Positions 54,151-63,149 of a DNA stretch of 64,000 nt are shown here, in pieces; the stretch's first letter is position 1, and every line of letters starts with the position of its first letter. The notes under the pieces were generated by a model. It was given only the letters and a program-made list of their open reading frames with translations, was not told the DNA's origin and made no database searches. A program made the translations under genes and the position numbers. The stretch is from Jeotgalibacillus sp. ET6. Its GTDB lineage: Bacteria; Bacillota; Bacilli; Bacillales; Jeotgalibacillaceae. The stretch spans positions 620,001 to 684,000 of the forward strand of contig NZ_JARUIU010000002.1 of NCBI RefSeq assembly GCF_029667115.1, read 5' to 3'.

Positions 54151-54186
54151 GAGTCTGGGACAAACGTGTCTCAGACTTTTTTTATG
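54151..54186 (+). terminator. Terminator after the L31 gene
   Basis: AGTCTGGGACA and TGTCTCAGACT form an 11-base-pair stem with a T-run. This hairpin and the following GACGCTTTCCTCCGAGGAGG (reverse orientation) look like a degenerate family A repeat end. Confidence 0.85.
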
Positions 54187-54258
54187 GTTCTCGTTGCTTA
54201 CGGTTGACGCTTTCCTCCGAGGAGGGGGGTGCTTAAGCATACCTTTAAGGAGAATATA

Positions 54259-54300
54259 AAAAAAACCAGGGCTGAAAAAATTCAGCTCTGGTTTTTATTT
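54259..54300. terminator. Bidirectional terminator
   Basis: AAAAACCAGGGCTGAA and TTCAGCTCTGGTTTTT form a long stem with A/T runs on both sides, between the L31 gene and the minus-strand gene. Confidence 0.88.
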
Positions 54301-54306
54301 AGGAAA

Positions 54307-54957
54307 TTACAATTTTTCAAGTGCCGGAACAATATCACTTTCGTCACTGTTTTCAATTTCGATTGACTTATTTTTCAATCCATTTATCAATAGAGATTCT
54401 ACCAGAACAGTGGCGACATCCTCACGCGTGATCGTGCCTTTTTTGTTGGCAAGACTTTTGCTTGCTGTAATTTTTCCTTTAGCAGGTTCATCTTCCAGCC
54501 CAACAGGACGGATAATAGTATAATCCAGTCCGCTCTGTTTTAAATGTTCATCTGCGTTGTGTTTGGCCTGCAGGTAGTGATGGAATGTTTCGTTATCTGA
54601 TGCAACAGATGGGTCATCGGCTCCTATAGAGCTTAGCATAATGAAACGCTCGACGCCTTTTTCTTTGGCATAATCGACCGCTTTTTTCGCTCCCTCTTCA
54701 TCGACTGCAGTTGTTTTTTCTGCACCTGTATCAGGACCTGAACCAGCAGCAAAGATCACTGCGTTTACATCTTCAAGCGCATAGTCAAATTCACTTTCAA
54801 GATCAGCGATAATTGGTCTCGCGCCAAGCTCTTCCATTTTAGGCGCCTGCTCTGTTTTGCGGATCATGGCTTTAACTAAATGCTGCTCACTCTTCGCAAG
54901 CTTTTCCACTACCATTGAACCTGTAGTTCCGTTTGCTCCAATTACTAATACGTGCAT
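54307..54957 (-). CDS. Atypical SDR, NAD(P)H-binding protein (YhfK-like)
   Basis: 216 residues. The Rossmann motif is VLVIGANGTTGSMVVEKLA, of the atypical GxxGxxG type, and the following MIRKTEQAPKMEELG contains the Arg expected for NADP binding. The segment AVIFAAGSGPDTGAEKTTAVD matches the YhfK/NAD(P)H-binding group. No YxxxK catalytic pair is evident, so it may be a redox sensor or an isomerase-like enzyme. AAAGGTGATG precedes the ATG. Confidence 0.85.
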   Translation of the reverse strand: MHVLVIGANGTTGSMVVEKLAKSEQHLVKAMIRKTEQAPKMEELGARPIIADLESEFDYALEDVNAVIFAAGSGPDTGAEKTTAVDEEGAKKAVDYAKEKGVERFIMLSSIGADDPSVASDNETFHHYLQAKHNADEHLKQSGLDYTIIRPVGLEDEPAKGKITASKSLANKKGTITREDVATVLVESLLINGLKNKSIEIENSDESDIVPALEKL

Positions 54958-55027
54958 AAGACATCACCTTTCAAATTAAATATATTTAGTTTATATTTAC
55001 CCGTCAGGTGATGACCTAAACGCAGGA

Positions 55028-56023
55028 TCATTCAAACATCGATGTACTGTGCATTGGCTGCACACGGGCTTTTGGATCAATGGATGCTTTTGCGTTATTT
55101 ACGGCCGTAGGTGCTTCTCCAAAACCGGATGCAATCAATTTTACTTTGCCGTCATAGGTGCAGATATCACCCGCTGCGTAGATCCCAGGTATATTCGTTT
55201 CCATACGGGAGTTAACCACAATGGAATTTTTCTCTATTTCTAGACTCCAGTTTTTAATAGGGCCTAATGACGAAATAAAGCCGTAATTTACTAAAAGATC
55301 ATCTAAATCTACCGTAATGGTTTCTTCTTCGCGTCCTTTTTGAAGCGTGAGAGACTTGATTTGATCTTCAAGCGTTTCAAAGCCAACAGGGGTATATGGA
55401 GTCATAATATTCACGCTGGAATTCATCAGCTGTTCAACACTGTGTTCGTGTGCACGGAATTTATCTCTTCTGTGGACAAGAGTGACAGAGGCTGCAATCG
55501 GTTCAAGCATAAGGGCCCAGTCTACCGCTGAGTCGCCGCCGCCGCAAAGCACTACATTGCGTCCTGTGAATTCTTCCAGATTTGGGACAAAATAATGAAG
55601 GTTTTTGCCTTCAAAATCCGTTAATCCGTCCAGATCCAGTTTTCTTGGCTGGAATGCACCATTTCCTGCTGTAATAATAATCGTGCGGGTATGATGGATT
55701 TCGTCGTTTGTTGTTAAAGTAAATGTTCCGTCTTCCAATTTTTCTACATTGACGACTTCCTGGTTTAAGCAGACAGTTGTCTCAAAACGCGACATCTGCT
55801 CTTCAAGATTATCGACGAGCTCCTGTGCGCGTACTTTTGGAAACCCTGCAACATCATAAATATATTTATCCGGATATAAAGTGGACAGCTGTCCGCCCAG
55901 CTGAGGCAGGCTTTCAATTATTTTCACACTGGCCTGGCGCATTCCGCCATAAAAAGCTGTAAACAGCCCGACCGGACCGCCGCCAATTACGGTAATGTCG
56001 TAGATCTTTGTATCTTCTTTCAT
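55028..56023 (-). CDS. yumC: Ferredoxin/flavodoxin-NADP+ reductase type 2 (YumC)
   Basis: 331 residues, a thioredoxin-reductase-like flavoprotein without the CxxC pair. The FAD motif is [19 protein letters not shown], the NADPH motif [17 protein letters not shown] with [10 protein letters not shown], and the C-terminal FAD contact is [14 protein letters not shown]. It supplies reduced ferredoxin or flavodoxin and is essential in B. subtilis. ATG 56023 has GGAGG eight bases upstream; ATG 56038 overlaps that site. Confidence 0.95.
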   Translation of the reverse strand: MKEDTKIYDITVIGGGPVGLFTAFYGGMRQASVKIIESLPQLGGQLSTLYPDKYIYDVAGFPKVRAQELVDNLEEQMSRFETTVCLNQEVVNVEKLEDGTFTLTTNDEIHHTRTIIITAGNGAFQPRKLDLDGLTDFEGKNLHYFVPNLEEFTGRNVVLCGGGDSAVDWALMLEPIAASVTLVHRRDKFRAHEHSVEQLMNSSVNIMTPYTPVGFETLEDQIKSLTLQKGREEETITVDLDDLLVNYGFISSLGPIKNWSLEIEKNSIVVNSRMETNIPGIYAAGDICTYDGKVKLIASGFGEAPTAVNNAKASIDPKARVQPMHSTSMFE

Positions 56024-56293
56024 TCTTAATCCCTCCATATAAATGAAACCATCCCTTTTAAAAGGCGATTTCTTGCCTATAATAAACTTTTACACCTTAC
56101 GTATTTTATCATACTCTTTTTTTAAAGCCCACTTTCCTGCTGTACTTTAGATAAAATCAATAGGCATCTGTAGCAAGACTATCTAAGTATTCTGATTTCC
56201 ATCATAAACCTTGAAAACTTGACAAAAAAGGGCTATGATTGGGTAAGATACTATGCAGATCATAGAAACACGAGAGAGGTTTGCTATTTTCTT

Positions 56294-56311
56294 TCGTGAA
56301 TATTATCACAA
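56294..56311 (+). promoter_or_regulatory. Rex-like operator upstream of yumB
   Basis: TCGTGAATATTATCACAA matches the Rex dyad TTGTGAA-N4-TTCACAA at 12 of 14 defined positions. Rex represses respiratory NADH dehydrogenase genes in Gram-positives when NADH is low. A consensus -35 TTGACA at 56219 lies upstream, with TAAGAT at an over-long 19-base spacer. Confidence 0.6.
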
Positions 56312-56331
56312 ACTATTTAAATATGGGCTTC

Positions 56332-56356
56332 GCGATGGCGCCTTAACCACCATCGC
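56332..56356 (+). other. Leader hairpin before yumB
   Basis: GCGATGG and CCATCGC pair around an 11-base loop, 29 bases before the start codon. There is no T-run. A role in mRNA stability or translation is only a possibility. Confidence 0.45.
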
Positions 56357-56384
56357 AATACAATGTAAAGGTGAAGTGATCCGA

Positions 56385-57599
56385 GTGAAGAGACCTACAG
56401 TAGTTGTCCTGGGAGCAGGATATGGAGGATTATCCGTTATTACTAAGCTTCAAAAAATGGTCAGTGCAGATAATGCAGATATTATTTTAGTTAATAAAAA
56501 TGATTACCATTATGAAACAACCTGGCTGCACGAAGCATCAGCAGGAACGATGCACCATGATAAAGTAAGATATGACATTGGCGGTGTTTTGGATAAAGGG
56601 AAAGTAAACTTTATCAAAGCAAGTGTTGAAAACATTGATACTGCTGCACAAAAAGTCATTACCGACAAATCCGAAATTGCCTATGATTATTTAGTAGTAG
56701 GACTAGGATTTGAAGGCGAAACGTTTGGCATTCCCGGTTTAAAAGAACATGCATTCTCCATTGCCAATATTAAAGCAGCGCGTCAAATTCGCGAACATAT
56801 TGAATATCAATTTGCGACTTACAGCATGGAAGAAGTAAAGGATCCTTCCCGTTTAACAATTGTTGTCGGAGGAGCCGGATTTACAGGAATCGAGTTCCTG
56901 GGCGAGCTTGGGGAACGTGTTCCTGAACTATGTGCTGAATACGATATTGATCCGCAAGCCGTTCGGATTTTATGTGTAGAAGCAGCTCCAATGGTATTGC
57001 CTGGATTTGATAAAGAGCTTGTTGATTACGCTGTTTCTCATCTTGAAAGCAAAGGCATTGAGTTTTCGATTGGAACGCCTGTTGTGGAAGCAACTCCTGA
57101 AGGTGTGAAAATCAAAAGAGATGAAGATCAGTTTGAAGAAATTAAATCTCATACAGTCGTTTGGGCTGCCGGCGTAAGAGGAAATCCAATCATTGAAAAA
57201 GCTGGATTTGAAAATATGAGAGCACGTATTAAAGTAGATCCTGATCTTCGTGCCCCTGGTCATAACAATGTATTTATCGTTGGGGACTGTGCACTGATGA
57301 TCAACCCTGAAAATGACCGTCCATTCCCTCCTACTGCTCAGATCGCTATGCAGCAGGGAGCACATATCGCTCATAACATCACTGCCCTTCTTAAAGGGGA
57401 AGAGCTTGAGCCATTCGCTCCTGACTTAAAAGGAACAGTATGTTCTTTAGGCGGAAACGAAGCAATTGGCGAAGTGTTTGGCAGAAAGATTACAGGCAAA
57501 CGTGCTGCGATCATGAAAAAAGTGATCGACAACCGTGCCCTTCTTATTCTTGGTGGACCAGGACTTGTATTTAAAAAAGGAAAATTAAATATTTTATAA
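56385..57599 (+). CDS. yumB: Type II NADH dehydrogenase-like protein YumB
   Basis: 404-residue FAD-dependent oxidoreductase of the NDH-2 family. FAD motif [21 protein letters not shown] motif [19 protein letters not shown], and C-terminal FAD contact [10 protein letters not shown] with the quinone-site helix [12 protein letters not shown]. Transfers electrons from NADH to the quinone pool without pumping protons. GTG 56385 gives the family length and has AAAGGTG upstream; the ATG at 56253 would add an unsupported 44 residues spanning the Rex-like site. Confidence 0.92.
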   Translation: MKRPTVVVLGAGYGGLSVITKLQKMVSADNADIILVNKNDYHYETTWLHEASAGTMHHDKVRYDIGGVLDKGKVNFIKASVENIDTAAQKVITDKSEIAYDYLVVGLGFEGETFGIPGLKEHAFSIANIKAARQIREHIEYQFATYSMEEVKDPSRLTIVVGGAGFTGIEFLGELGERVPELCAEYDIDPQAVRILCVEAAPMVLPGFDKELVDYAVSHLESKGIEFSIGTPVVEATPEGVKIKRDEDQFEEIKSHTVVWAAGVRGNPIIEKAGFENMRARIKVDPDLRAPGHNNVFIVGDCALMINPENDRPFPPTAQIAMQQGAHIAHNITALLKGEELEPFAPDLKGTVCSLGGNEAIGEVFGRKITGKRAAIMKKVIDNRALLILGGPGLVFKKGKLNIL

Positions 57600-57602
57600 T
57601 AG

Positions 57603-57631
57603 TAAGAGCTGCTTTCGCGGCTCTTTTTTCT
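57603..57631 (+). terminator. Terminator after yumB
   Basis: AGAGCTG-type arm and CGGCTCT pair with a T-run of six. Confidence 0.75.
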
Positions 57632-57744
57632 ATAGTAAAATGCAAAAAACTTGTTCAGGTTCGGCCTTTTTGAAGTATGTTGCATATTATAAGCTGGACC
57701 GTGATGAATCAATCTATAAACTTTGACGGGGAGATTATAATGAT

Positions 57745-58236
57745 ATGAAAAAAAAGAGAGAAAATGTCTGGTTGGCTGTTGCAGGGCTGGTGTTGAATGA
57801 GAAGGGTGAATGGCTCGTCGTTAAAAAGAAGTACGGCGGCCTGAAAGGAGTCTGGTCGCTGCCTGCAGGGTTTGTGGAGGCAGGGGAGACTGCAGATCAG
57901 GCAGTTCAACGCGAAGTTTTAGAAGAAACAGGTGTGAAGGCAGAAGTTGGAGAAGTGATTGGATTAAGAAGTGGAGTCATAGGTGCTGAAATTAGCGATA
58001 ATATGATCATCTTTTCTCTTGTATGCAGAAAGCAGATTCACTCGCTTCAAGCCCAGGAAGGGGAAATTGCAGAAGTTCAATGGATGTCACCTCATAAGCT
58101 TGAAAAAGACCCTCGTGTCTCTCAAATGATTCCTGCGATGATTCAGCATATGCGTTCGCAGGGCTTAAAAAGAAGCCCGCTGGTAAATCCAGGAGACCAT
58201 TTTGACTATACCTCTTACCACCTCTTTTTAGGATGA
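57745..58236 (+). CDS. Nudix hydrolase
   Basis: 163 residues. The Nudix box GFVEAGETADQAVQREVLEETGV fits GX5EX7REUXEEXGU exactly (two residues longer than I may quote contiguously: residues about 41-63, with catalytic Glu pair in REVLEE). Hydrolyses a nucleoside diphosphate linked to another moiety; the substrate is unknown. GGGGAGATT lies upstream of the ATG. It sits alone between yumB and yuiA. Confidence 0.88.
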   Translation: MKKKRENVWLAVAGLVLNEKGEWLVVKKKYGGLKGVWSLPAGFVEAGETADQAVQREVLEETGVKAEVGEVIGLRSGVIGAEISDNMIIFSLVCRKQIHSLQAQEGEIAEVQWMSPHKLEKDPRVSQMIPAMIQHMRSQGLKRSPLVNPGDHFDYTSYHLFLG

Positions 58237-58428
58237 GGGGATCCTCAAATGTGAACAAAAATCGAAATATCCTTACAGTTCTAAATTTTCTGATAATTAA
58301 AGAAAAAGAGAGAAAACCCCTATATGTATTCGCTTACATGGACTATTATTGCCTTTTTTGGCCCTTTTCACTTTATTATGGGGCGTGCTATAGTTACTCT
58401 CAACCACATCAGAGAGGGGATGCTCCTT

Positions 58429-58551
58429 ATGAATAAAATAAAACGAAATTCAAATAAATCATGTGAATATTGCTCAGGGCAAGGCTACTTTCAATTAAGA
58501 TTAGGCGGATCAGAAACATGCCCGTCATGTGGAGGAAATGGAAAGAAATAA
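58429..58551 (+). CDS. yuiA: YuiA-like zinc-finger microprotein
   Basis: 40 residues dominated by two CxxC motifs in CEYCSGQGYFQLRLGG and CPSCGGNGKK, the CxxCxGxG pattern of DnaJ zinc fingers. It probably binds one zinc; the function is unknown. ATG 58429 follows AGAGGGG. A terminator lies 25 bases after the stop. The longer upstream frame from 58324 has no ribosome site. Confidence 0.82.
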   Translation: MNKIKRNSNKSCEYCSGQGYFQLRLGGSETCPSCGGNGKK

Positions 58552-58574
58552 AAACGCCTCACTCAACTATACAC

Positions 58575-58610
58575 GTAAACCCGGTCCTGTTTAGGCTCCG
58601 GGTTTTTTAT
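58575..58610 (+). terminator. Terminator after yuiA
   Basis: AAACCCGG and CCGGGTTT form an eight-base-pair stem, followed by a T-run. Confidence 0.82.
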
Positions 58611-58778
58611 TTGGAAAAGTGTACATCACACATCAATGAAAATCTCCTTATAGAGCTAAATTCACCTCTGCAGGCAGGCTGCTGGCGTTTGTGACAACTG
58701 AATGAATTATCCTCAGGATTTATTGCACCTGCCCGTTAAATAAGGTAGACTGTTGAAGTGAATGTGGAGGTGTGTCGT

Positions 58779-59105
58779 TTGGGGACATTTGGAATCGCGC
58801 AATTATTAATCTCGATGCTTCTTTTTCTGGTGCTGTTTTTTGGCATCGGTTTTTTATTAAATATGCTTCTTCGCATGACCTGGATTATGGCTGTCATTTA
58901 TCCAGTCATTACAATTTTAATTGTAGATGAGGTTCGCTTTATTCAATATTTCCGTGCTCCTGGTGAGTCCTTTACAGCATTGGGAAGCCGATTTTCTTCC
59001 TTAGCTTTAGCCGATATATTAATATTGTCTGCAGGTATGGCCGGTGCCATTATTGCAGGACTGGTAATGCGGTGGCTTCGTGCTAACGGTTATCGAATGT
59101 TTTAA
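58779..59105 (+). CDS. yuiB: YuiB family membrane protein
   Basis: 108 residues with three predicted membrane helices: ISMLLFLVLFFGIGFLLNML, then TWIMAVIYPVITILIV and LADILILSAGMAGAIIAGLV. Conserved in Bacillaceae in this position, function unknown. TTG 58779 has GGAGG eight bases upstream; the GTG at 58758 does not. Confidence 0.85.
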   Translation: MGTFGIAQLLISMLLFLVLFFGIGFLLNMLLRMTWIMAVIYPVITILIVDEVRFIQYFRAPGESFTALGSRFSSLALADILILSAGMAGAIIAGLVMRWLRANGYRMF

Positions 59106-59134
59106 AGCTCCCCCAAATGGCGGAGTTTTTTTAT
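59104..59134 (+). terminator. Terminator after yuiB
   Basis: AGCTCC and GGAGTT pair around a 14-base loop, followed by seven T. Confidence 0.65.
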
Positions 59135-59272
59135 TTCTCCTAATAATATCGTTAGCTGTTTATCACTCTAAAAGCTCTTTATTAAATCGATGGATATGGG
59201 ACAATCTTCATGAAAAGAGGATTACTAACCATCTATTTGGGTAAATACTAGTTTGAAAGGAGTGATACCAGA

Positions 59273-59929
59273 TTGACGAAATCTAATCATTTTGCCTCGC
59301 ACTTGGCAGCTATTTTTGCTGTAGCTATGGTTGTCCTCTTTATTCCTTCCAGTACAAAAGCTGAGGTGACGGAGTCGTATACAATCGAGCATCCTGATGA
59401 AGAGATGCAAAGTGTAGACGTTCTGACCAATTTGCTGCTTGAAGACAGGGATCTTATGCTTCAAGCAAAAACTATGGCTGAAAATGAATATACGCATAAT
59501 TATATAGCCACGAGATTACTTTCAAGTGATCCTTCAGCCGTGCCTGATCATATTAAAAGCTATCCTTCAAAGGCGGTTACCGCTACAGGCTATACAGCCG
59601 GGGAGGAGTCGACTGGGAAAAATCCGGGCGATGACCTATACGGAATTACGTTTTCCGGTGTTGAGGTAGTAAGAGACACGTATTCTACCATTGCTGCAGA
59701 TCCAGAAGTTTTTCCAATTGGTTCAATTTTATTTATCCCGGGCTATGGATACGGAGTAGTGGCTGATACAGGCAGTGCCATTAAAGGAAACATTATTGAT
59801 TTGTACTACGATACTGTAGATGAAGTATTTAATGAATGGGGCAAACAGCAAGTAGACGTCTATGTCATTAAAGAAGGGGAGGGCACTTTTACGGAAAAAG
59901 AGCTTCTCTCATTAAACGAACCAAAATAA
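59273..59929 (+). CDS. yuiC: 3D-domain protein YuiC, putative lytic transglycosylase
   Basis: 218 residues. An N-terminal signal segment [20 protein letters not shown] indicates export. The C-terminal 3D domain is named for three Asp: one in [13 protein letters not shown] region partners, and the conserved [19 protein letters not shown] block. It is a minimal MltA-like fold related to resuscitation-type cell-wall enzymes. A role in peptidoglycan cleavage in stationary phase or sporulation is inferred from YuiC of B. subtilis. TTG 59273 follows AAAGGAG. Confidence 0.88.
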   Translation: MTKSNHFASHLAAIFAVAMVVLFIPSSTKAEVTESYTIEHPDEEMQSVDVLTNLLLEDRDLMLQAKTMAENEYTHNYIATRLLSSDPSAVPDHIKSYPSKAVTATGYTAGEESTGKNPGDDLYGITFSGVEVVRDTYSTIAADPEVFPIGSILFIPGYGYGVVADTGSAIKGNIIDLYYDTVDEVFNEWGKQQVDVYVIKEGEGTFTEKELLSLNEPK

Positions 59930-59969
59930 AAAACGAAGCACAGCGAGGGCTGTGCTTCGTTTTTTTATG
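59928..59969. terminator. Bidirectional terminator
   Basis: AAAAAACGAAGCACAGC and GCTGTGCTTCGTTTTTT form a long perfect stem between convergent genes. Confidence 0.92.
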
Positions 59970-60774
59970 ATGTGAATAGTTTAGGCAGTGATATTGATTT
60001 ATACTGCTGAGGATGCAGCAGGCGTCCAAGCTTCCAGATTCCTTCAATCAAACGGGGGGAGGGACGGCAGTAGAGGTCTTCCTCTAGAATATGTATCCTG
60101 TTTTCTTTCACTGCTTTCAGCTCCGTCCACTGAGGTCTCTTAAGAATGAGCTCCGGTTTTATTTTTTCTTTTCTGACACCGACCCATGCCAGGCAAATAT
60201 GGTCAGGGCTGCGGTCATATACATCCTGCCAATCTGTTTGGATACTGGCAAGTTCAACGTCTTTAAACACATTCACACCGCCTGCTAGTAAACTGACTTC
60301 TGTCAGCCAATTTACAGCGCCTGGCGTAAAGACCGGTTTAGGCCACCATTCCCAGTATAAAGAAGGTCTGCTGGAAACAGATTGGGAAGCTTTATTGAAT
60401 TCTTCCAAAATAGCAAGATAGTGTGAATGAACCTCTGAAGCCTTTTCTTCACAGCGGGCAGCTTTTCCAAGCGTCAGGAGATCCTGACCGATTTCCTCCA
60501 GGGTTTGAGGATTTAAAACGATATACGGAAGTTTTCTTTTTTCAAGCTCTTCTATATTCTTTTCCATACCGGGCACGCTTAACGAAGCCACGATCAGATC
60601 AGGTTCCAGCCCCTCCAACCGGTCTATATCGATTGATAAATCAGGTCCCAGTCTTGGCAAATGTTCAATGCTTTCAGGCCAGTCAGAAAAGTCATCCACA
60701 CCAATTAAAGATGGTGCTAACCCGAGATAATGCAAAAGTTCTGTATTGCTGGGACACAGTGATGCAATTCTCAA
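59965..60774 (-). CDS. Cytosolic cobalamin/iron-binding-protein-like (PBP, BtuF-type) protein
   Basis: 269 residues with the class III binding-protein fold (BtuF/FhuD): RIASLCPSNTELLHYLGLA, GPDLSIDIDRLEGLEPDLIVA and WWPKPVFTPGAVNWLTEVSLLAGG. No signal peptide or lipobox is present at the N-terminus, so it is cytosolic and cannot be a normal transport receptor. No permease is nearby. The TTG at 60774 has AGGTG six bases upstream; GTG 60783 is an alternative. Role unknown. Confidence 0.8.
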   Translation of the reverse strand: MRIASLCPSNTELLHYLGLAPSLIGVDDFSDWPESIEHLPRLGPDLSIDIDRLEGLEPDLIVASLSVPGMEKNIEELEKRKLPYIVLNPQTLEEIGQDLLTLGKAARCEEKASEVHSHYLAILEEFNKASQSVSSRPSLYWEWWPKPVFTPGAVNWLTEVSLLAGGVNVFKDVELASIQTDWQDVYDRSPDHICLAWVGVRKEKIKPELILKRPQWTELKAVKENRIHILEEDLYCRPSPRLIEGIWKLGRLLHPQQYKSISLPKLFTS

Positions 60775-60799
60775 ATAAAACACCTGCCATTCATCGTCG

Positions 60800-61279
60800 T
60801 TATAGTGTTAATAAATAATGGATCAGCAATGTAAGAAGGATCCCGGTTAGTCCGCCAAAGAAAACTTCCACCGGCTTGTGACCTAAAAGCTCTTTAAGCT
60901 CTTTTCTTTTTTCTTCTTCATCTTTTTCCGTCCACCCTTTTGCTTCCGAAACAAATTTGTTAAAGTCCTTCAAAAGCTGATTAATGACTGCGGCCTGTTC
61001 GCCTGCCTGAAAACGCACACCTGTAGCATCAAACATGGTGATAATCGCAAAAACCGTAGCCAATGCAAATACCGGGGATGAAAGTCCGGATTCGAGTGCG
61101 ATCGCTGTGGCGAGAGCAGTTACCGCAGCTGAGTGAGAACTGGGCATGCCGCCAGTTGAAGTTACGAGGGACCAGTCCACTTTTCTAGTGGCAATGAATT
61201 GAATCGGTACTTTTACAACCTGAGCAAATAATATGGCAAACAGTGATGCCCAAAGCGGAAAATTCGTAAATAGTTCCAT
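60800..61279 (-). CDS. yuiD: YuiD, DUF212 membrane protein
   Basis: 159 residues. The acid-phosphatase/haloperoxidase-like motif STGGMPSSHSAAVTALATAI lies between membrane helices, followed by FDATGVRFQAGEQAAVIN and the C-terminal GHKPVEVFFGGLTGI. The family resembles PAP2 phosphatases, but the full phosphatase signature is incomplete. Probably a lipid- or polyprenyl-phosphate protein of the membrane. Cotranscription with the downstream binding-protein-like gene is possible (about 25 bases apart). Confidence 0.88.
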   Translation of the reverse strand: MELFTNFPLWASLFAILFAQVVKVPIQFIATRKVDWSLVTSTGGMPSSHSAAVTALATAIALESGLSSPVFALATVFAIITMFDATGVRFQAGEQAAVINQLLKDFNKFVSEAKGWTEKDEEEKRKELKELLGHKPVEVFFGGLTGILLTLLIHYLLTL

Positions 61280-61423
61280 GAAATGACTGCACCCTCTCTA
61301 CTGCAAATACTCAATCTGTTTGGGCTATTATATCATATTTTATATGGTTATTCGTGAATGCGCGGTCCGTAAATCGAAATCGAATGCACTTTTAGGTATA
61401 ATAAAAAGTGGAGGTGTTTTGAA

Positions 61424-62932
61424 ATGAAATGGTCCGTACATAACGAAAACCCGCTTGAATCTTCACACGATTACTTAGTTGTAGGGTTATGGAACAAATC
61501 TTCACAATTTGAAGGCATTTTAGAAGAGCTGAACAAGGAGCTCAATGGAGAATTAACCGCGCTTGTTAAGGAAGGAGATCTTTCAACAAAAGCCAAAACG
61601 ATTACAAAATTGCCGATGCTCGGAAAAAGCAATGCAAAACGCATTATTTTTGTAGGACTTGGAAACCAGAAGGAGCTGACGATAGACGGATTGCGTGAGA
61701 GCTTTGGTGCGCTGGGAAAAGTATTGAAAAACAGCAGAGTCTCAAGCGTTTCTGTTGCCATAGACAGCTTCCTGTCTATGGCAATCGAACCATCTGATGC
61801 AGGACAGGCATTAACAGAAGGCATTACTTTATCCAGCTATGAATTTGAAGGATACCGTAAAAAGCCTAATTTGCCGGAAGTGACGCTTGAAGCCATTTCC
61901 GTCTGGACCCATACAGACGAACAGGAAATGACGGCTGCCCTGGAAGTAGGGTTTGTATTGGGGGAAGGAACAAACTCTGCGCGCACATTGGTCAACATGC
62001 CTGCTAATATGCTGACTGCTTCCAAGATGGCAGACTATGCAGTTGAATTAGCTGAGAAATATGGCTTTGAAAGTGAGATTCTTGGCAAAGAAGAAATGGA
62101 ATCAATGGGAATGGGCGCTTTGCTTGCAGTAAACCAGGGATCAGCAGAACCGCCTAGAATGATCGTGCTTAAGCACAAAGGAAGAGACGAATGGACAGAT
62201 GTACTGGGCCTTGTTGGAAAAGGCATTACATTTGATACTGGGGGCTATTCCATTAAGCCAAAAGATGGCATAGTCGGAATGAAAGCAGATATGGGTGGAG
62301 CCGCAGCTGTTCTTGGCGCAATGGAAGTGATTGGCCGTCTTCAGCCTGAGCAAAATGTTGTCGCAGTGATTCCGGCTACAGATAATATGGTCAGTTCAAA
62401 GGCCTTTAAACCTGATGACGTTATTACTTCTTTAAGCGGCAAAACCATTGAAATTTTAAATACAGACGCTGAAGGACGTCTTGCTCTTGCGGATGGAGTA
62501 ACCTACGCGAAGCAGCACGGCGCCAACTATATTGTGGACGTTGCTACACTGACAGGCGGTGTAATCGTAGCACTCGGACTGGATAAGACAGGTGCACTTA
62601 CGAACAACGAAGAATTGTTTGAGCAGGTGCTTGAAGCATCAGCTGAAGCAGGCGAATTTATCTGGCAGCTGCCATATACGGAAGGCGATAAAAATCGTGT
62701 TCGCAAATCACCTGTAGCAGACCTTAATAACTCGCCGGGCAGAGACGGCCACGCTCTTTTTGCCGGGGCATTTATTGGAGAGTTTGCAGAGGGTACACCA
62801 TGGGTTCACCTTGATATCGCAGGAACGGCGACCACAAAATCTGCTCATCACCTTGGACCAGCAGGCGCAACAGGAGCCATGACCCGTACACTGGCTCTCC
62901 TGATCGAACAATTTTCTCTTAAGCATAAATAA
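61424..62932 (+). CDS. pepA: Leucyl aminopeptidase (PepA family)
   Basis: 502-residue M17 cytosolic aminopeptidase, B. subtilis YuiE. The catalytic C-terminal domain has [20 protein letters not shown] (metal ligands and catalytic Lys) and the signature [14 protein letters not shown] with Asp, Glu and catalytic Arg. The N-terminal macro-like domain spans about residues 1-160. It hydrolyses N-terminal residues of peptides, probably as a hexamer with two metal ions per subunit. GGAGGTGTTTTGAA precedes the ATG. Confidence 0.96.
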   Translation: MKWSVHNENPLESSHDYLVVGLWNKSSQFEGILEELNKELNGELTALVKEGDLSTKAKTITKLPMLGKSNAKRIIFVGLGNQKELTIDGLRESFGALGKVLKNSRVSSVSVAIDSFLSMAIEPSDAGQALTEGITLSSYEFEGYRKKPNLPEVTLEAISVWTHTDEQEMTAALEVGFVLGEGTNSARTLVNMPANMLTASKMADYAVELAEKYGFESEILGKEEMESMGMGALLAVNQGSAEPPRMIVLKHKGRDEWTDVLGLVGKGITFDTGGYSIKPKDGIVGMKADMGGAAAVLGAMEVIGRLQPEQNVVAVIPATDNMVSSKAFKPDDVITSLSGKTIEILNTDAEGRLALADGVTYAKQHGANYIVDVATLTGGVIVALGLDKTGALTNNEELFEQVLEASAEAGEFIWQLPYTEGDKNRVRKSPVADLNNSPGRDGHALFAGAFIGEFAEGTPWVHLDIAGTATTKSAHHLGPAGATGAMTRTLALLIEQFSLKHK

Positions 62933-62942
62933 AAAGGTTGAA

Positions 62943-62974
62943 TGAAAAAGGCTCCCGTTGTGGAGCCTTTTTCA
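62943..62974 (+). terminator. Terminator after pepA
   Basis: AAAAAGGCTCC and GGAGCCTTTTT pair around a six-base loop. Confidence 0.9.
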
Positions 62975-63022
62975 CATTACCGCACAAAAGGGGACAGGCC
63001 CATTTTTGTGCGGTAATGTGAA
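62971..63022. repeat. Long palindrome with GGGGACAGGCCC centre
   Basis: Arms TTCACATTACCGCACAAAA and TTTTGTGCGGTAATGTGAA are exact complements around GGGGACAGGCCCATT. The centre resembles the palindrome at 2496-2538. Apart from it, 63023-63149 holds only the start region of the next gene, with a possible -35 TTGACA at 63050 and the 14-base palindrome TTTAGTATACTAAA at 63104. Confidence 0.75.
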
Positions 63023-63149
63023 GAAACATTCCGACTTTTTGCCCTTTCGTTGACACAGGGAGAGGGGTTTGATAATGTATGGGAGGGTTTAACACGTTAC
63101 TTGTTTAGTATACTAAAGAGTTAATTTATAGATCGAGAGGCTGATTGGT

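Noticed and set aside
54190-54258. A sixth, reverse-oriented family A copy
   Set aside because: Only GACGCTTTCCTCCGAGGAGG and the adjoining hairpin resemble the family; the rest is unrecognisable, so it is noted only under the L31 terminator.
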